Shown here piece after piece: positions 38,861 through 48,258 of a stretch of DNA of 64,000 bases; the first letter of the stretch is position 1, and every line of letters starts with the position of its first letter. Below the pieces are notes generated by a model. The model saw only the letters and a program-made list of their open reading frames with translations. It searched no databases and had not been told where the DNA came from. Source of the DNA: Blautia hydrogenotrophica DSM 10507 (GTDB lineage: Bacteria; Bacillota; Clostridia; Lachnospirales; Lachnospiraceae); the NCBI RefSeq assembly GCF_034356035.1, contig NZ_CP136423.1, positions 310,001 through 374,000 of the forward strand, given 5' to 3'. The translations under genes were made by a program, and so were the position numbers.

Positions 38861-41467
38861 TTATTTATTGTAGTAGCATTTTGTGTACAGTTCTTTGATC
38901 TCAGACATCAGAGGATATCTCGGATTTGCAGCAGTACACTGGTCATTGAAGGCCTGTTCTGTCATGTTGTCTAGAGTGTCAAAGAAGTATTTTTCATCAA
39001 TACCATAAGCTTGAATGCTTGGCTTGATCTCAATGGCTTTTTTCAGATCTTCGAGTTTCTGAACTAATTTATTAAAGACTTCCTGGTCATCTTTTCCGGT
39101 CAAACCTACATAACGACCAATTTCCGCATAGCGGGCCAGAGCCTGAGGATATTCATACTGTGGGAAAGTACCCATTCTGGTAGGAACTTCCACAGAGTTG
39201 TACTTCATAACTTCGGTGAGAATCACAGCGTTAGCGATTCCATGAGGCAGGTGATGAAAAGCTCCAAGTTTGTGAGCCATGGAGTGGTTTAATCCCAAAA
39301 ATGCATTGGCGAAAGCCATACCTGCCAGGCAGGAGGCGTTGGCCATGTGATCTCTCGCTTCCACGTCATTACCATCTTTGTAAGCCCTTGGAAGGTAGTC
39401 AAATACCAATTTGATTGCTTTTAAGGATAAGCCCTGAGTGTAATCGCTGGCCATGACAGAGACGTAGGATTCAATAGCATGAGTCATTACGTCAATACCG
39501 GAAGCGCAAGTCAGGCCCTTCGGCTGGCTCATCATGTTGTCGGTGTCTACGATGGCCATATTTGGCATTAGCTGATAGTCTGCTAGAGGCCATTTTACAC
39601 CGGTATCCTGGTCAGTAATGATCGCGAAAGGTGTAACCTCGGAACCTGTTCCTGAGGAAGTTGGGATTGCTACAAAGTAAGCTTTTTCACCCATCTTCGG
39701 GAATGTGTAGACTCTCTTACGAATGTCCATGAAGTCCATCGCCATATCATCAAAGTTTGCATCGGGATGTTCGTAAAGCACCCACATTACTTTACCGGCA
39801 TCCATTGCGGAACCACCGCCCAGAGCGATGATACAGTCAGGTTCAAATGCACGCATTGCGGCTGCTCCTGCCTTTGCGCTGGCTAAAGTTGGGTCTGGAG
39901 CTACATCGTAGAAGCAGGTGTGGACAATGCCCATTTCGTCTAATTTTGCTTCAATTTTTTGGGTATATCCATTTTTGTAGAGGAAGCTGTCTGTTACAAT
40001 AAATGCTCTCTTTTTGTGCATAATAGTACCTAATTCGTCGAGAGCTACCGGCGTACAGCCTTTCTTGAAATAAACTTTCTCAGGTGCGCGGAACCACAGC
40101 ATATTCTCTCTCCTTTCTGCCACGGTCTTGATGTTTAGAAGATGTTTTACTCCTACGTTTGCGGAGACAGAGTTTCCACCCCAGGAACCGCAACCTAAAG
40201 TCAAAGAAGGCTCCAGCTTGAAATTATACAGATCTCCGATACCACCTTGTGAAGACGGAGTGTTAATCAGAATACGGCAAGTCTTCATAGCGTCGGAGTG
40301 TTTTGCGATTTTCTCTTTTTCGTTTACATTTACGTAAAGTGAGGATGTATGTCCATATCCGCCGTCTGCCACGAGTTGTGCTGCTTTTTCTAACGCTTCA
40401 TCGAAGGTCTTAGCCTTATACATAGCTAATACTGGGGATAATTTCTCATGAGCAAAAGGTTCGGAGATATCGACAGATTCCACTTCACCTATTAGAATTT
40501 TTGTATTATCTGGTACTTTGATGCCAGCCATGGAAGCGATTACTGGGGCGGGCTGTCCGACAATTTTCGCATTCAATGCGCCATTGATTAAGATGGTGGA
40601 GCGAACCTTATCCAGCTCTTCTGGATTCAGGAAGTAACAGCCTCTTCTGAGAAATTCAGCTTTGGCCTGATCGTATACGGATTCCAGGACGGTCACGGAC
40701 TGCTCGGAAGCACAGATCATACCGTAGTCAAAAGTCTTTGAGTGAATGACAGAGTTAACAGCCATTCGAATATCCGCAGTATCGTCGATGATGACAGGTG
40801 TATTTCCAGGGCCTACTCCCACAGCTGGTTTGCCGGATGAGTAGGCAGCTTTTACCATGCCGGGGCCTCCAGTTGCCAGAATGAGGTCTGCATCTTTCAT
40901 AACCTGATTTGTCAGTTCCAAGGACGGTACGTCAATCCATCCGATAATACCCTCAGGAGCACCTGCTGCCACAGCAGCGTCAAGAACGATTTTGGCAGCC
41001 TCAGCAGTACATTTTTTAGCTCTTGGATGTGGGCTGATGATGATGGCATTTCTAGTTTTCAATGCAATAAGAGTCTTAAATATCGCTGTAGAAGTAGGAT
41101 TAGTAGTAGGGATAACTGCTGCAATCAACCCTACAGGCTCTGCGATTTTTTTGATTCCATATATAGGATCTTCCTCTATTACACCACAGGTCTTCGTGTG
41201 ACGATAAGCATTGTATACATATTCAGCAGCGTAGTGATTTTTGATGATTTTGTCTTCCACGAGGCCCATACCGCTTTCCTCGACAGCCATTTTTGCCAGT
41301 GGAATTCGTGCTTTATTTGCAGCAGTAGCTGCCGCCAGAAAAATTTTATCTACTTGTTCTTGTGTGTAGGTAGAGAAGATTTTCTGAGCTTTCCGCATAT
41401 CCTCCATTTTTGCGGTTAATGTTTCCACAGAATCAATGAATGGTGTAGTGGTTTCTTTTTTTGCCAT
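38861..41467 (-). CDS. adhE: Bifunctional acetaldehyde-CoA/alcohol dehydrogenase
   Basis: 868 residues, full length. The N-terminal CoA-acylating aldehyde dehydrogenase has ILATGGPGMVKAAYSSGKPA and catalytic cysteine in YGMICASEQS near 245-254. The C-terminal iron-dependent alcohol dehydrogenase has ALGGGSAMDAGKVMW near 549-563 and the metal histidines in GLNHSMAHKLGAFHHLPHG near 732-750. It reduces acetyl-CoA to ethanol with two NADH. It is monocistronic with a good promoter and possible Rex half-sites upstream. Confidence 0.97.
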   Translation of the reverse strand: MAKKETTTPFIDSVETLTAKMEDMRKAQKIFSTYTQEQVDKIFLAAATAANKARIPLAKMAVEESGMGLVEDKIIKNHYAAEYVYNAYRHTKTCGVIEEDPIYGIKKIAEPVGLIAAVIPTTNPTSTAIFKTLIALKTRNAIIISPHPRAKKCTAEAAKIVLDAAVAAGAPEGIIGWIDVPSLELTNQVMKDADLILATGGPGMVKAAYSSGKPAVGVGPGNTPVIIDDTADIRMAVNSVIHSKTFDYGMICASEQSVTVLESVYDQAKAEFLRRGCYFLNPEELDKVRSTILINGALNAKIVGQPAPVIASMAGIKVPDNTKILIGEVESVDISEPFAHEKLSPVLAMYKAKTFDEALEKAAQLVADGGYGHTSSLYVNVNEKEKIAKHSDAMKTCRILINTPSSQGGIGDLYNFKLEPSLTLGCGSWGGNSVSANVGVKHLLNIKTVAERRENMLWFRAPEKVYFKKGCTPVALDELGTIMHKKRAFIVTDSFLYKNGYTQKIEAKLDEMGIVHTCFYDVAPDPTLASAKAGAAAMRAFEPDCIIALGGGSAMDAGKVMWVLYEHPDANFDDMAMDFMDIRKRVYTFPKMGEKAYFVAIPTSSGTGSEVTPFAIITDQDTGVKWPLADYQLMPNMAIVDTDNMMSQPKGLTCASGIDVMTHAIESYVSVMASDYTQGLSLKAIKLVFDYLPRAYKDGNDVEARDHMANASCLAGMAFANAFLGLNHSMAHKLGAFHHLPHGIANAVILTEVMKYNSVEVPTRMGTFPQYEYPQALARYAEIGRYVGLTGKDDQEVFNKLVQKLEDLKKAIEIKPSIQAYGIDEKYFFDTLDNMTEQAFNDQCTAANPRYPLMSEIKELYTKCYYNK

Positions 41468-41484
41468 AACTTATCCTCCCAAGA

Positions 41485-41682
41485 TTGTTAATTAAATGTC
41501 TAAATGGATATCTGAATTGTATGGCTTATTATAGACATATCTTGTGAAAAAAGTCAATATCAATTTAACAATGTTTGATTAATAAAAAAAGTGTTTTTAT
41601 TTACATGAAAATTAAAGGATTTGATTATAAGATTTTAGAAAATATAACATAATTGATAATAAGATAACGTTAATTAAATGTC
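41485..41682 (-). promoter_or_regulatory. adhE promoter with repeated 14-mer and TTGTTAA half-sites
   Basis: On the minus strand the promoter is TTGACT (41557-41552), 18 bases, TATAAT (41533-41528). The 14-mer GTTAATTAAATGTC occurs exactly twice, at 41487-41500 and 41669-41682. TTGTTAA half-sites occur at 41485-41491 (plus strand) and 41565-41571 (minus strand), resembling half of the Rex redox-repressor site. Rex control is inference. The rest of the AT-rich gene-free stretch 41468-41791 holds nothing else. Confidence 0.45.
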
Positions 41683-41791
41683 AATATTGAGGAAAAATAA
41701 ACCATCCATACTCAATCAAAAAGGATATGAGATTATGGATGGCTTTTGAAAGTATAAAAATACTTAATTATTTTAAGTGATGAGAAGGTAA

Positions 41792-43624
41792 TTACTTATT
41801 TTTCATATTGGCACGTTTACGCTCACGAGGGTCCAAAATCCGTTTGCGGATTCTGAGGCTTGTGGGGGTTACTTCTAGCAGTTCGTCGTTATCTATGAAT
41901 TCTAGAGCTTGTTCGAGACTCAAAATTTTAGGCGGAGTCAGTTTCAAAGCTTCGTCGGCTGAGGATGAGCGAGTATTTGTAAGATGTTTGGTCTTGCATA
42001 CGTTTAATTCAATGTCCTCTGCTTTACCGTTCTGACCGATTACCATTCCACAGTAGACTTTTTCACCGGGGCCGATGAAAAGAGTACCTCTGTCCTGTGC
42101 TGAAAAAAGACCGTAAGTAACTGCCTCGCCGGCTTCAAATGCGATGAGAGAGCCTTGTTTGCGGTATTGAAGATCGCCTTTATAGGGACCATAGCCATCG
42201 AAGATTGTGTTTAGGACTCCATTTCCCTTTGTGATCGTCAGAAATTCATTGCGGAATCCGATTAAACCGCGGGCCGGAATAGAGAATTCCAGGCGGGAGG
42301 AGCCGTCACTGAGCAGACTCATTCCGTGGAGCTCCCCCTTTCTCTCGCTGAGCTTTTGAATTACGGAACCTGAAAATTCTTCAGGAACGTCGATATAGGC
42401 GATTTCCATGGGTTCCAGGCGCTTTCCGCGCTCATCCTCGTGGTACAGAACTTCTGCTTTGCTGACTGCAAACTCGTAACCCTCGCGGCGCATATTCTCG
42501 ATCAGGACGGAGAGGTGGAGCTCGCCCCGTCCGGAAACTTTAAAACACTCTGTGGTGTCAGTCTCTTCCACACGAAGACTGACATCGGTGTTCAGCTCTC
42601 TCATCAAGCGGTCGCGGAGATGACGGGAGGTAACATATTTTCCTTCCAGTCCCGCCAGAGGACTATCGTTGACCATGAAATTCATGGAGATGGTCGGCTC
42701 AGAGATCTTCTGGAAAGGAATCGGAGATGGATGTTCTGGGTCGCAGATGGTATCTCCAATGTGAAGATCTGCGATTCCGGAGATTGCGACGATGGAACCG
42801 ATCTGGGCTTCTTTTACTTCCACTTTGTTTAAACCGTCAAATTCGTAGAGGTTGCTGATTTTTACCCGGGCTTTTTTATCAGGGTTGTGTTCATTTACAA
42901 TAATGACATCCTGGTTGACGTGGATAGTTCCTTGCTCTACTTTTCCGACGCCGATACGGCCTACATACTCGTTGTAGTCGATGGTGCTGATCAGAACCTG
43001 AGTTGGCTCATCGGGGTCTCCTTCTGGGGCAGGAATGTAGTTTAGGATGGTCTCAAAGAGAGGAACCATGTTTTTAGGGGCGTCATTTAAATCCAATACG
43101 GCGTGTCCTGCTTTTGCTGAGGCATAAAGGAAAGGACAGTCCAGTTGTTCATCGGAAGCTTCCAAGTCCATGAGCAGTTCTAGAACTTCGTCGATGACTT
43201 CGTTGGGGCGTGCCTCAGGCCGGTCGATTTTGTTGATACAGACAATCACGTGTAGATCTAGCTCTAGGGCCTTTTTTAACACGAATTTTGTTTGTGGCAT
43301 GGCACCTTCAAAAGCATCCACCAGAAGGATTACGCCGTCAACCATTTTAAGGACACGTTCAACCTCGCCGCCGAAATCAGCATGTCCAGGTGTATCTATA
43401 ATATTGATTTTTGTATTTTTATAATAGACGGCAGTGTTTTTGGAGAGAATAGTAATTCCACGTTCTCTTTCCAGATCATTGGAGTCCATGACACGTTCCT
43501 TGACTTCCTGGTTTTCCCGAAACACACCGCTTTGTTTTAACAGTTCGTCTACCAGGGTAGTTTTGCCATGGTCAACGTGAGCAATAATCGCCACGTTTCT
43601 CACGTCTTCGCGTTTGATTTTCAT
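41792..43624 (-). CDS. typA: Ribosome-associated GTPase TypA/BipA
   Basis: 610 residues. G-motifs are AHVDHGKTTL near 15-24, DTPGHADFGG near 75-84 and NKID near 130; domains II and V and the TypA-specific C-terminus with VCKTKHLTNTRSSSADEALK near 544-563 follow. It is a translational GTPase that aids 50S assembly and stress growth. AGAAAGGATAT precedes the ATG. It is a single-gene unit; the 289 bases upstream hold no gene. Confidence 0.96.
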   Translation of the reverse strand: MKIKREDVRNVAIIAHVDHGKTTLVDELLKQSGVFRENQEVKERVMDSNDLERERGITILSKNTAVYYKNTKINIIDTPGHADFGGEVERVLKMVDGVILLVDAFEGAMPQTKFVLKKALELDLHVIVCINKIDRPEARPNEVIDEVLELLMDLEASDEQLDCPFLYASAKAGHAVLDLNDAPKNMVPLFETILNYIPAPEGDPDEPTQVLISTIDYNEYVGRIGVGKVEQGTIHVNQDVIIVNEHNPDKKARVKISNLYEFDGLNKVEVKEAQIGSIVAISGIADLHIGDTICDPEHPSPIPFQKISEPTISMNFMVNDSPLAGLEGKYVTSRHLRDRLMRELNTDVSLRVEETDTTECFKVSGRGELHLSVLIENMRREGYEFAVSKAEVLYHEDERGKRLEPMEIAYIDVPEEFSGSVIQKLSERKGELHGMSLLSDGSSRLEFSIPARGLIGFRNEFLTITKGNGVLNTIFDGYGPYKGDLQYRKQGSLIAFEAGEAVTYGLFSAQDRGTLFIGPGEKVYCGMVIGQNGKAEDIELNVCKTKHLTNTRSSSADEALKLTPPKILSLEQALEFIDNDELLEVTPTSLRIRKRILDPRERKRANMKNK

Positions 43625-43913
43625 AATTTAATATCCTTTCTTTAACAACAGATAATTGCTTGCTATTGTTAGGGTACAGGCATGTAAAGTGAACCTGTAC
43701 ATAATATTTTTCTACTTATTGAATGGAGTCAACCCCTAAAGTGTACCATATTTTTTAAAGATTACAAGGTCCTTCAAAAAAAAATTATTTTTGGTTCTAA
43801 AAATGCAATCCCGTTAATACACATATATAGAAAACCGTAAAAACGGGGACGGTATCGCCGATGCCGTCAGAGATGACCTATGGTACTATTAAGAGGAAGG
43901 GGAACTATCAATC

Positions 43914-44540
43914 ATGGCAGATAAGATTATTGAAAACAATCAAGTATCCATTATGGGAAAAATTTCAACGGAATTTACGTTTAGTCACCAGGTATTTGGA
44001 GAGGGGTTCTACACATTGGAACTGCTGGTGAAAAGACTGAGCGACTCGGAAGACAGAATTCCGCTGATGGTCTCAGAGAGACTTGTGGATGTGACTCAGG
44101 ACTATGTGGGCGAGTACATCCAGGTGCACGGACAGTTTCGTTCTTATAACCGGCATGAGGAAAAGAGAAACCGGCTGGTATTGTCTGTGTTTGTAAGAGA
44201 ATTAAGTTTTGTGGAAGAGGAAGACGATTCCCTGACGGTGAACCAGATTTTTCTAGACGGCTATATTTGCAAACCGCCGGTTTATCGAAAAACACCTCTG
44301 GGAAGAGAGATTGCAGATCTCTTGCTGGCTGTCAATCGTCCGTATGGAAAGTCTGACTACATACCCTGCATATGCTGGGGAAGAAATGCACGCTATGCGT
44401 CAGCTTTTGAGGTGGGCGGACATGTGCTGATTTGGGGGCGGATTCAAAGCCGCGACTATATGAAAAAGATCGGTGAGAACGAAACTGAAAAGCGAACCGC
44501 CTACGAAGTCTCCGTCAGCAAGTTAGAATATTTGGAATAA
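43914..44540 (+). CDS. SSB-like protein with two OB-fold domains
   Basis: 208 residues. The first domain (about 1-100) reads VSIMGKISTEFTFSHQV...YIQVHGQFRSYN, and the second (about 108-208) reads VNQIFLDGYICKPPVYRKTPLG...DYIPCICWG, both in the pattern of single-stranded DNA-binding OB folds. PLGREIADLLLAVNR is the SSB-type core. It lacks the acidic C-terminal tail of housekeeping SSB. It probably binds single-stranded DNA as an accessory protein. AGGAAGGGG precedes the ATG. Confidence 0.78.
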   Translation: MADKIIENNQVSIMGKISTEFTFSHQVFGEGFYTLELLVKRLSDSEDRIPLMVSERLVDVTQDYVGEYIQVHGQFRSYNRHEEKRNRLVLSVFVRELSFVEEEDDSLTVNQIFLDGYICKPPVYRKTPLGREIADLLLAVNRPYGKSDYIPCICWGRNARYASAFEVGGHVLIWGRIQSRDYMKKIGENETEKRTAYEVSVSKLEYLE

Positions 44541-44768
44541 CAGTTCAGCCATGCGCCGAAGCGAAGGCAGAGGAAGGAGCAAGCATGCTTGTGAAAGCTG
44601 CTGCGAGAGCGAAGGCATAGGGACGACGTCCCGAAGCGAGATGGAGCGAAGTGGAATCGAGCTGCATGGATGAACGGAAGTAAGGAAAAGCTGTGTGGCC
44701 ATGCGCCGAAGCGAAGGCAGAGGAAGGAGCAAGCATGCTTGCGAAAGCCGCTGCGAGAGCGAAGGCAG
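44539..44768. repeat. Family B-related element B3 with a 70-bp direct duplication
   Basis: Begins AACAGTTCAGCCATGCG right after the SSB-like stop. The block from GCCATGCGCCGAAGC to GAGAGCGAAGGCA occurs at 44548-44617 and again at 44698-44767, offset by exactly 150 bases with two differences. The block contains the palindrome GCAAGCATGCTTG. Its end shares no coding potential. Confidence 0.75.
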
Positions 44769-44773
44769 CTTTG

Positions 44774-44924
44774 TTACTGTTCACTCACTTGCGGTTCGTG
44801 AGCAGTAACACGCTACGCGATGCACACAAACTGCTGCAAACAGCAGTTTGGCGCGAATATATTTGGGAATTTTGTACAAAATGTACAAAAACACCTCGCA
44901 GGATATTGGAGGCCTGAACCGTAA
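44774..44924. repeat. Family C inverted-repeat element C1
   Basis: 151 bp, ends TTACTGTTCA and TGAACCGTAA. Contains the hairpin of GTTCAC...GTGAGC, CAAACTGCTG/CAGCAGTTTG and TTTGTACAAA. It matches C2 over its length. With B3 it fills most of 44541-45148; the remaining bases to 45148 show no feature beyond the ribosome binding site of the next gene. Confidence 0.8.
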
Positions 44925-45148
44925 TGCAGCTTTTCCTGATTTTGGCAATAAACAGGCACAATACTTGCATTTTTAGGGATTTTGCTGTAATATAAAACAT
45001 ACTTATAGTTTTATCCTTGTTATGGAGTATTGCATGAGATAGGGACAGCGACATGCGAGGACTGGAAAATTCAGAGCAACAGAAGAATTTATCCGTGTGC
45101 TTGGAAAGCCGCAGATAAACCACACATGATTATTAAGAAGGAATGGCG

Positions 45149-45649
45149 ATGAAAAAAGGTCTTGTAGAAGTGTACTGCGGTACTGGAAAAGGAAAATCTA
45201 CGCTAGCTCTCGGTCAGAGTGTTCGGGCATGTGCCCAGGGAAAGAGTGTGATTATCATACAGTTCCTCAAGGGTAAAGAGAGCAGTGAGTTGGAGTTTAT
45301 CGAAGATTTGAGTCCATTGGACTTAAAAATTTTCCGATTTGAGAAGTCCAAAATTTATTATGAAAATTTAAGTGAACAGGAGAAAGCAGAGGAGAAGAAA
45401 AATATTCTCAATGGGCTGAATTTTGCGAAAAAAGTGATAGCTACAGAGGAGTGTGATCTGCTGGTTCTGGATGAAATTTTTGGAGTTGTGGATCATGGCA
45501 TTATCACCGTGGACGAACTGAAGAAGCTCATGGAGCTGGTGGATGAGATGCATCTGGTTCTGACTGGGGATTGCATGCCCCAGGAAATTCAGCCGATGGT
45601 GGACTGTATCACAACTCTAGAGACGAAAGTACTGCGGGAGAGAGAATAG
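45149..45649 (+). CDS. Cob(I)yrinic acid a,c-diamide adenosyltransferase (CobO/BtuR family)
   Basis: 166 residues from ATG 45149, spaced correctly from AGAAGG; an ATG two codons earlier is possible. The P-loop variant is GTGKGKST near 10-17, followed by VIIIQFLKG and CDLLVLDEI near 110-118. The enzyme transfers adenosyl from ATP to cob(I)alamin or its precursors. It is not in a cobalamin operon, so it may serve salvage. It is slightly short for the family and flanked by repeats on both sides. Confidence 0.88.
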   Translation: MKKGLVEVYCGTGKGKSTLALGQSVRACAQGKSVIIIQFLKGKESSELEFIEDLSPLDLKIFRFEKSKIYYENLSEQEKAEEKKNILNGLNFAKKVIATEECDLLVLDEIFGVVDHGIITVDELKKLMELVDEMHLVLTGDCMPQEIQPMVDCITTLETKVLRERE

Positions 45650-45735
45650 TAACAGCTTATTCCGTGAAAACTGGACCGCACGTTTGTGGCCTTGCGCAGG
45701 AGAAATTCTCAGTCGGTTTGGAGCTGCCCAAATCC

Positions 45736-45884
45736 TTACTGTTCACTCACTTGCAGTTCGTGAGCAGTAACACGCTATGCGATGCACACAAACTGCTGTA
45801 AACAGTAGTTTGGCGCGAGTATGTCTTAGATTTTGTACAAAATGTACGAAAACAACTCGCGGGATATTGAAGCCCTGAACTGTA
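45736..45884. repeat. Family C inverted-repeat element C2
   Basis: 149 bp, second copy of C1 with the same ends TTACTGTTCA and TGAACTGTAA and about 90 per cent identity by eye. The two copies flank the cobalamin adenosyltransferase gene in the same orientation. Confidence 0.8.
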
Positions 45885-45925
45885 ACCTAAAATCCCATTG
45901 TGAAACGAAATTCGGAATAAATGCA

Positions 45926-45954
45926 TTGACAATCATCGGAAAGCATGCTATAGT
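45926..45954 (+). promoter_or_regulatory. Promoter of the lysine riboswitch-dapAB unit
   Basis: TTGACA (45926-45931), 17-base spacer, TATAGT (45949-45954). Confidence 0.75.
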
Positions 45955-45971
45955 TACAGAAATCACAGTTA

Positions 45972-46122
45972 AGAAAGATAGAGGTTGCGTTTTTTATTAG
46001 TAATCTGTTGGATGTGGCAGGCACAGAAGAAAACAGAGGAAAGGAAAAAACGCCGAAAGGATTGCCAGCCTGTTTTGGTGGTTCTTGGGCATACAGTTAA
46101 GAGCTGTGTGACTGTCATCGTA
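45972..46122 (+). ncRNA. Lysine riboswitch (L-box) aptamer
   Basis: The conserved L-box segments are in order: AGATAGAGGTTGCG, TTAGTAATCTG, AGAGGAAAGG, CGCCGAAAGGATTGCC, CTTGGGCATACAG and GTGACTGTCATCG. The aptamer binds lysine and controls the terminator that follows. It precedes dapA-dapB, as expected for lysine feedback. Confidence 0.92.
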
Positions 46123-46165
46123 AGATGGTGCGCTATCTAAAGATCAGATAATGGATTAGATTCTT

Positions 46166-46196
46166 TAGAGGCGGGCAAAAGGTCGGCCTCTTTTTA
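46166..46196 (+). terminator. Riboswitch-controlled terminator upstream of dapA
   Basis: AGAGGC (46168-46173) and GCCTCT (46187-46192) with T-run to 46196. Lysine binding should favour this hairpin and stop transcription before dapA. Confidence 0.85.
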
Positions 46197-46275
46197 TGTT
46201 ATAGGAAAGCTCTTGTCAAGCTGGTGAGTGAAAGCCGTTTCTTATAGCATAAACGTTCCGTTGCGGATGCGCACG
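46195..46275 (+). repeat. Family A structured repeat, short copy A3, in the dapA leader
   Basis: TTATGTTATAGGAAAG pairs with CTTATAGCATAA, and the tail AAACGTTCCGTTGCGGATGCGCACG is conserved. It begins in the T-run of the riboswitch terminator and therefore lies in the dapA mRNA only when the riboswitch reads through. Confidence 0.82.
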
Positions 46276-46334
46276 TTTTGTTCCTGAACGAAGAGATTCT
46301 GAGAGTACATATTATCATTAAGGAGGAGAAAATT

Positions 46335-47225
46335 ATGGCAATTTTTACTGGTGCAGGTGTAGCGATTGTAACCCCAATGCTTCCGACAGGTGAGGTGAAT
46401 TACGATAAACTTGGTGAATTGATTGAATTTCAGATTGAGAATCACACAGATGCGATCATCATCTGCGGGACGACCGGAGAGTCCTCCACTCTGACGCATG
46501 GAGAGCATCTTTCGGCAATCAAATATACAGTTGATAAGGTAGCAAAGAGAGTACCGGTTATTGCGGGAACAGGTTCAAACTGTACGGAGACAGCGATCAT
46601 GATGTCAAAGGAAGCTGAGTCCTATGGAGCGGATGCGCTTTTGCTGGTGACTCCATACTATAACAAAGCGACGCAGAATGGGTTGATTGCACATTTCACT
46701 GCGATAGCCAATGCCGTGTCTATTCCGATTATTCTGTATAATGTACCTAGCCGTACTGGTTGTAATATTATGCCAGAGACAGCGGTATCATTGGCTAGAA
46801 ATGTGGAAAATATTGTGGCGATCAAGGAAGCTTCAGGAAATATTTCTCAGATCGCAAAACTGATGTCTTTGGCAGATGGCTGTATTGATTTGTACTCAGG
46901 AAATGACGATCAGGTGGTACCGCTTCTGTCTTTGGGAGGCAAAGGTGTGATCTCAGTTTTGTCCAACGTAGCTCCTCAGGAGACCCACGATATGGTTGCA
47001 AAATATCTGGAAGGCGATGTAAAGGGTAGCTGTGAGATTCAGCTTCGAGCCATAGAGCTGGTGGAAGCTTTATTCTGTGAGGTAAATCCGATTCCGGTGA
47101 AGGCAGCATTGAACCTGATGGGGAAGGATGCAGGACCGCTGCGTCTGCCTCTGACGGATATGGAGCCTGCCAATTTGAAGAGGCTGGAAAAAGCCATGAT
47201 TGATTTCGGGATCAAACTGGCATAA
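46335..47225 (+). CDS. dapA: 4-hydroxy-tetrahydrodipicolinate synthase
   Basis: 296 residues from ATG 46335, set by AAGGAGGAGA. The Schiff-base lysine is in IVAIKEASGNISQI near 160-173, and GTTGESSTLTHGEH near 43-56 is the pyruvate-binding motif; YNVPSRTGCNI carries the catalytic tyrosine. It condenses pyruvate and aspartate semialdehyde in lysine and diaminopimelate synthesis. It is controlled by the upstream lysine riboswitch and is followed by dapB. Confidence 0.97.
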   Translation: MAIFTGAGVAIVTPMLPTGEVNYDKLGELIEFQIENHTDAIIICGTTGESSTLTHGEHLSAIKYTVDKVAKRVPVIAGTGSNCTETAIMMSKEAESYGADALLLVTPYYNKATQNGLIAHFTAIANAVSIPIILYNVPSRTGCNIMPETAVSLARNVENIVAIKEASGNISQIAKLMSLADGCIDLYSGNDDQVVPLLSLGGKGVISVLSNVAPQETHDMVAKYLEGDVKGSCEIQLRAIELVEALFCEVNPIPVKAALNLMGKDAGPLRLPLTDMEPANLKRLEKAMIDFGIKLA

Positions 47226-47240
47226 GAGAGGATGGCTGAG

Positions 47241-47999
47241 ATGACGAGAATTATTATGCATGGCTGCAACGGCCATATGGGGCAAGTAATCAGCGGATTG
47301 GTGGCTCAGGATGCGGATGCTGAGATTGTAGCCGGAATTGATATGATGGACAATAGAGAAAATGGTTATCCGGTATTTACTGATTTGGATTCTTGTCAGG
47401 TGGATGCGGATGCTATCATTGACTTCTCTAACGCAAAGGCAGTGGATGCTCTAATGGATTACAGCGCCAAGAGAGGAATTCCGTTAGTATTATGTACTAC
47501 AGGGCTCAGTGAGGAGCAGAATGCGAAGGTAGACGAGATCAGCAAAAAAGTGGCGATTATGAAGTCTGCGAACATGTCTCTGGGAATTAATACTTTGTTT
47601 AAATTAATTCAGGAGGCGGCAAAGGTGTTGGCTACGGCGGGCTTTGACATGGAGATTGTGGAACGGCATCATCACCTTAAAGTGGATGCGCCTAGCGGGA
47701 CTGCACTTGCATTGGCAGACAGTTTGAACGAGGCAATGGACCATAAATATCATTATGTCTATGATCGAAGCCAGGTGAGACAAAAGAGAGATGAAAAAGA
47801 GATTGGAATTAGTGCGGTTCGAGGTGGAAGCATCGTGGGAGAGCATGAGATTATTTTCGCAGGGCCGGACGAGGTGATCGAGTTTAAACACACTGCGTAT
47901 TCCAAGGCTGTTTTCGGAAAAGGTGCGGTGGAAGCTGCGAAATATTTAGCTGGTAAGCCAGCCGGTAGATATGATATGAAAGATGTAATCAATGGCTGA
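47241..47999 (+). CDS. dapB: 4-hydroxy-tetrahydrodipicolinate reductase
   Basis: 252 residues from ATG 47241, nine bases after AGAGAGG; an ATG at 47232 is immediately next to that site and is less likely. The N-terminal NAD(P)H loop is MHGCNGHMGQVI; the catalytic segment is VERHHHLKVDAPSGTALAL near 136-154. It reduces the DapA product in lysine and cell-wall diaminopimelate synthesis. It is the last gene of the riboswitch unit. Confidence 0.96.
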   Translation: MTRIIMHGCNGHMGQVISGLVAQDADAEIVAGIDMMDNRENGYPVFTDLDSCQVDADAIIDFSNAKAVDALMDYSAKRGIPLVLCTTGLSEEQNAKVDEISKKVAIMKSANMSLGINTLFKLIQEAAKVLATAGFDMEIVERHHHLKVDAPSGTALALADSLNEAMDHKYHYVYDRSQVRQKRDEKEIGISAVRGGSIVGEHEIIFAGPDEVIEFKHTAYSKAVFGKGAVEAAKYLAGKPAGRYDMKDVING

Positions 48000-48039
48000 A
48001 ATATAAGTGCCGACATAAAATATATAATTTTTAGAGAGA

Positions 48040-48090
48040 AAGACCGCACGAAGGCAGGGGATTCTGTCAAGGGCGGTCTTGTTGTTTTGC
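48040..48090 (+). terminator. Terminator after dapB
   Basis: AAGACCGC (48040-48047) and GCGGTCTT (48073-48080), followed by GTTGTTTTG. Confidence 0.75.
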
Positions 48091-48258
48091 GCGATAAGAT
48101 GTCTACGGTATTGTGTCTGCGTATCCAGTGATTAAAAAAATTTCCATTCATTCCAGAGAATGGCATTTTGCTCGATGAAAATAAGACTGCATAATGAAAG
48201 ATGGTTTGGAACATACTATCTTTATCGAAAGTACAACTTGAAAAAGGAGATTGAGAAT

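Noticed and set aside
43840..43910. Riboswitch-like GACGGTATC...GATGCCGTC hairpin before the SSB-like gene
   Set aside because: A single short hairpin without conserved aptamer segments or a terminator; not enough to call.
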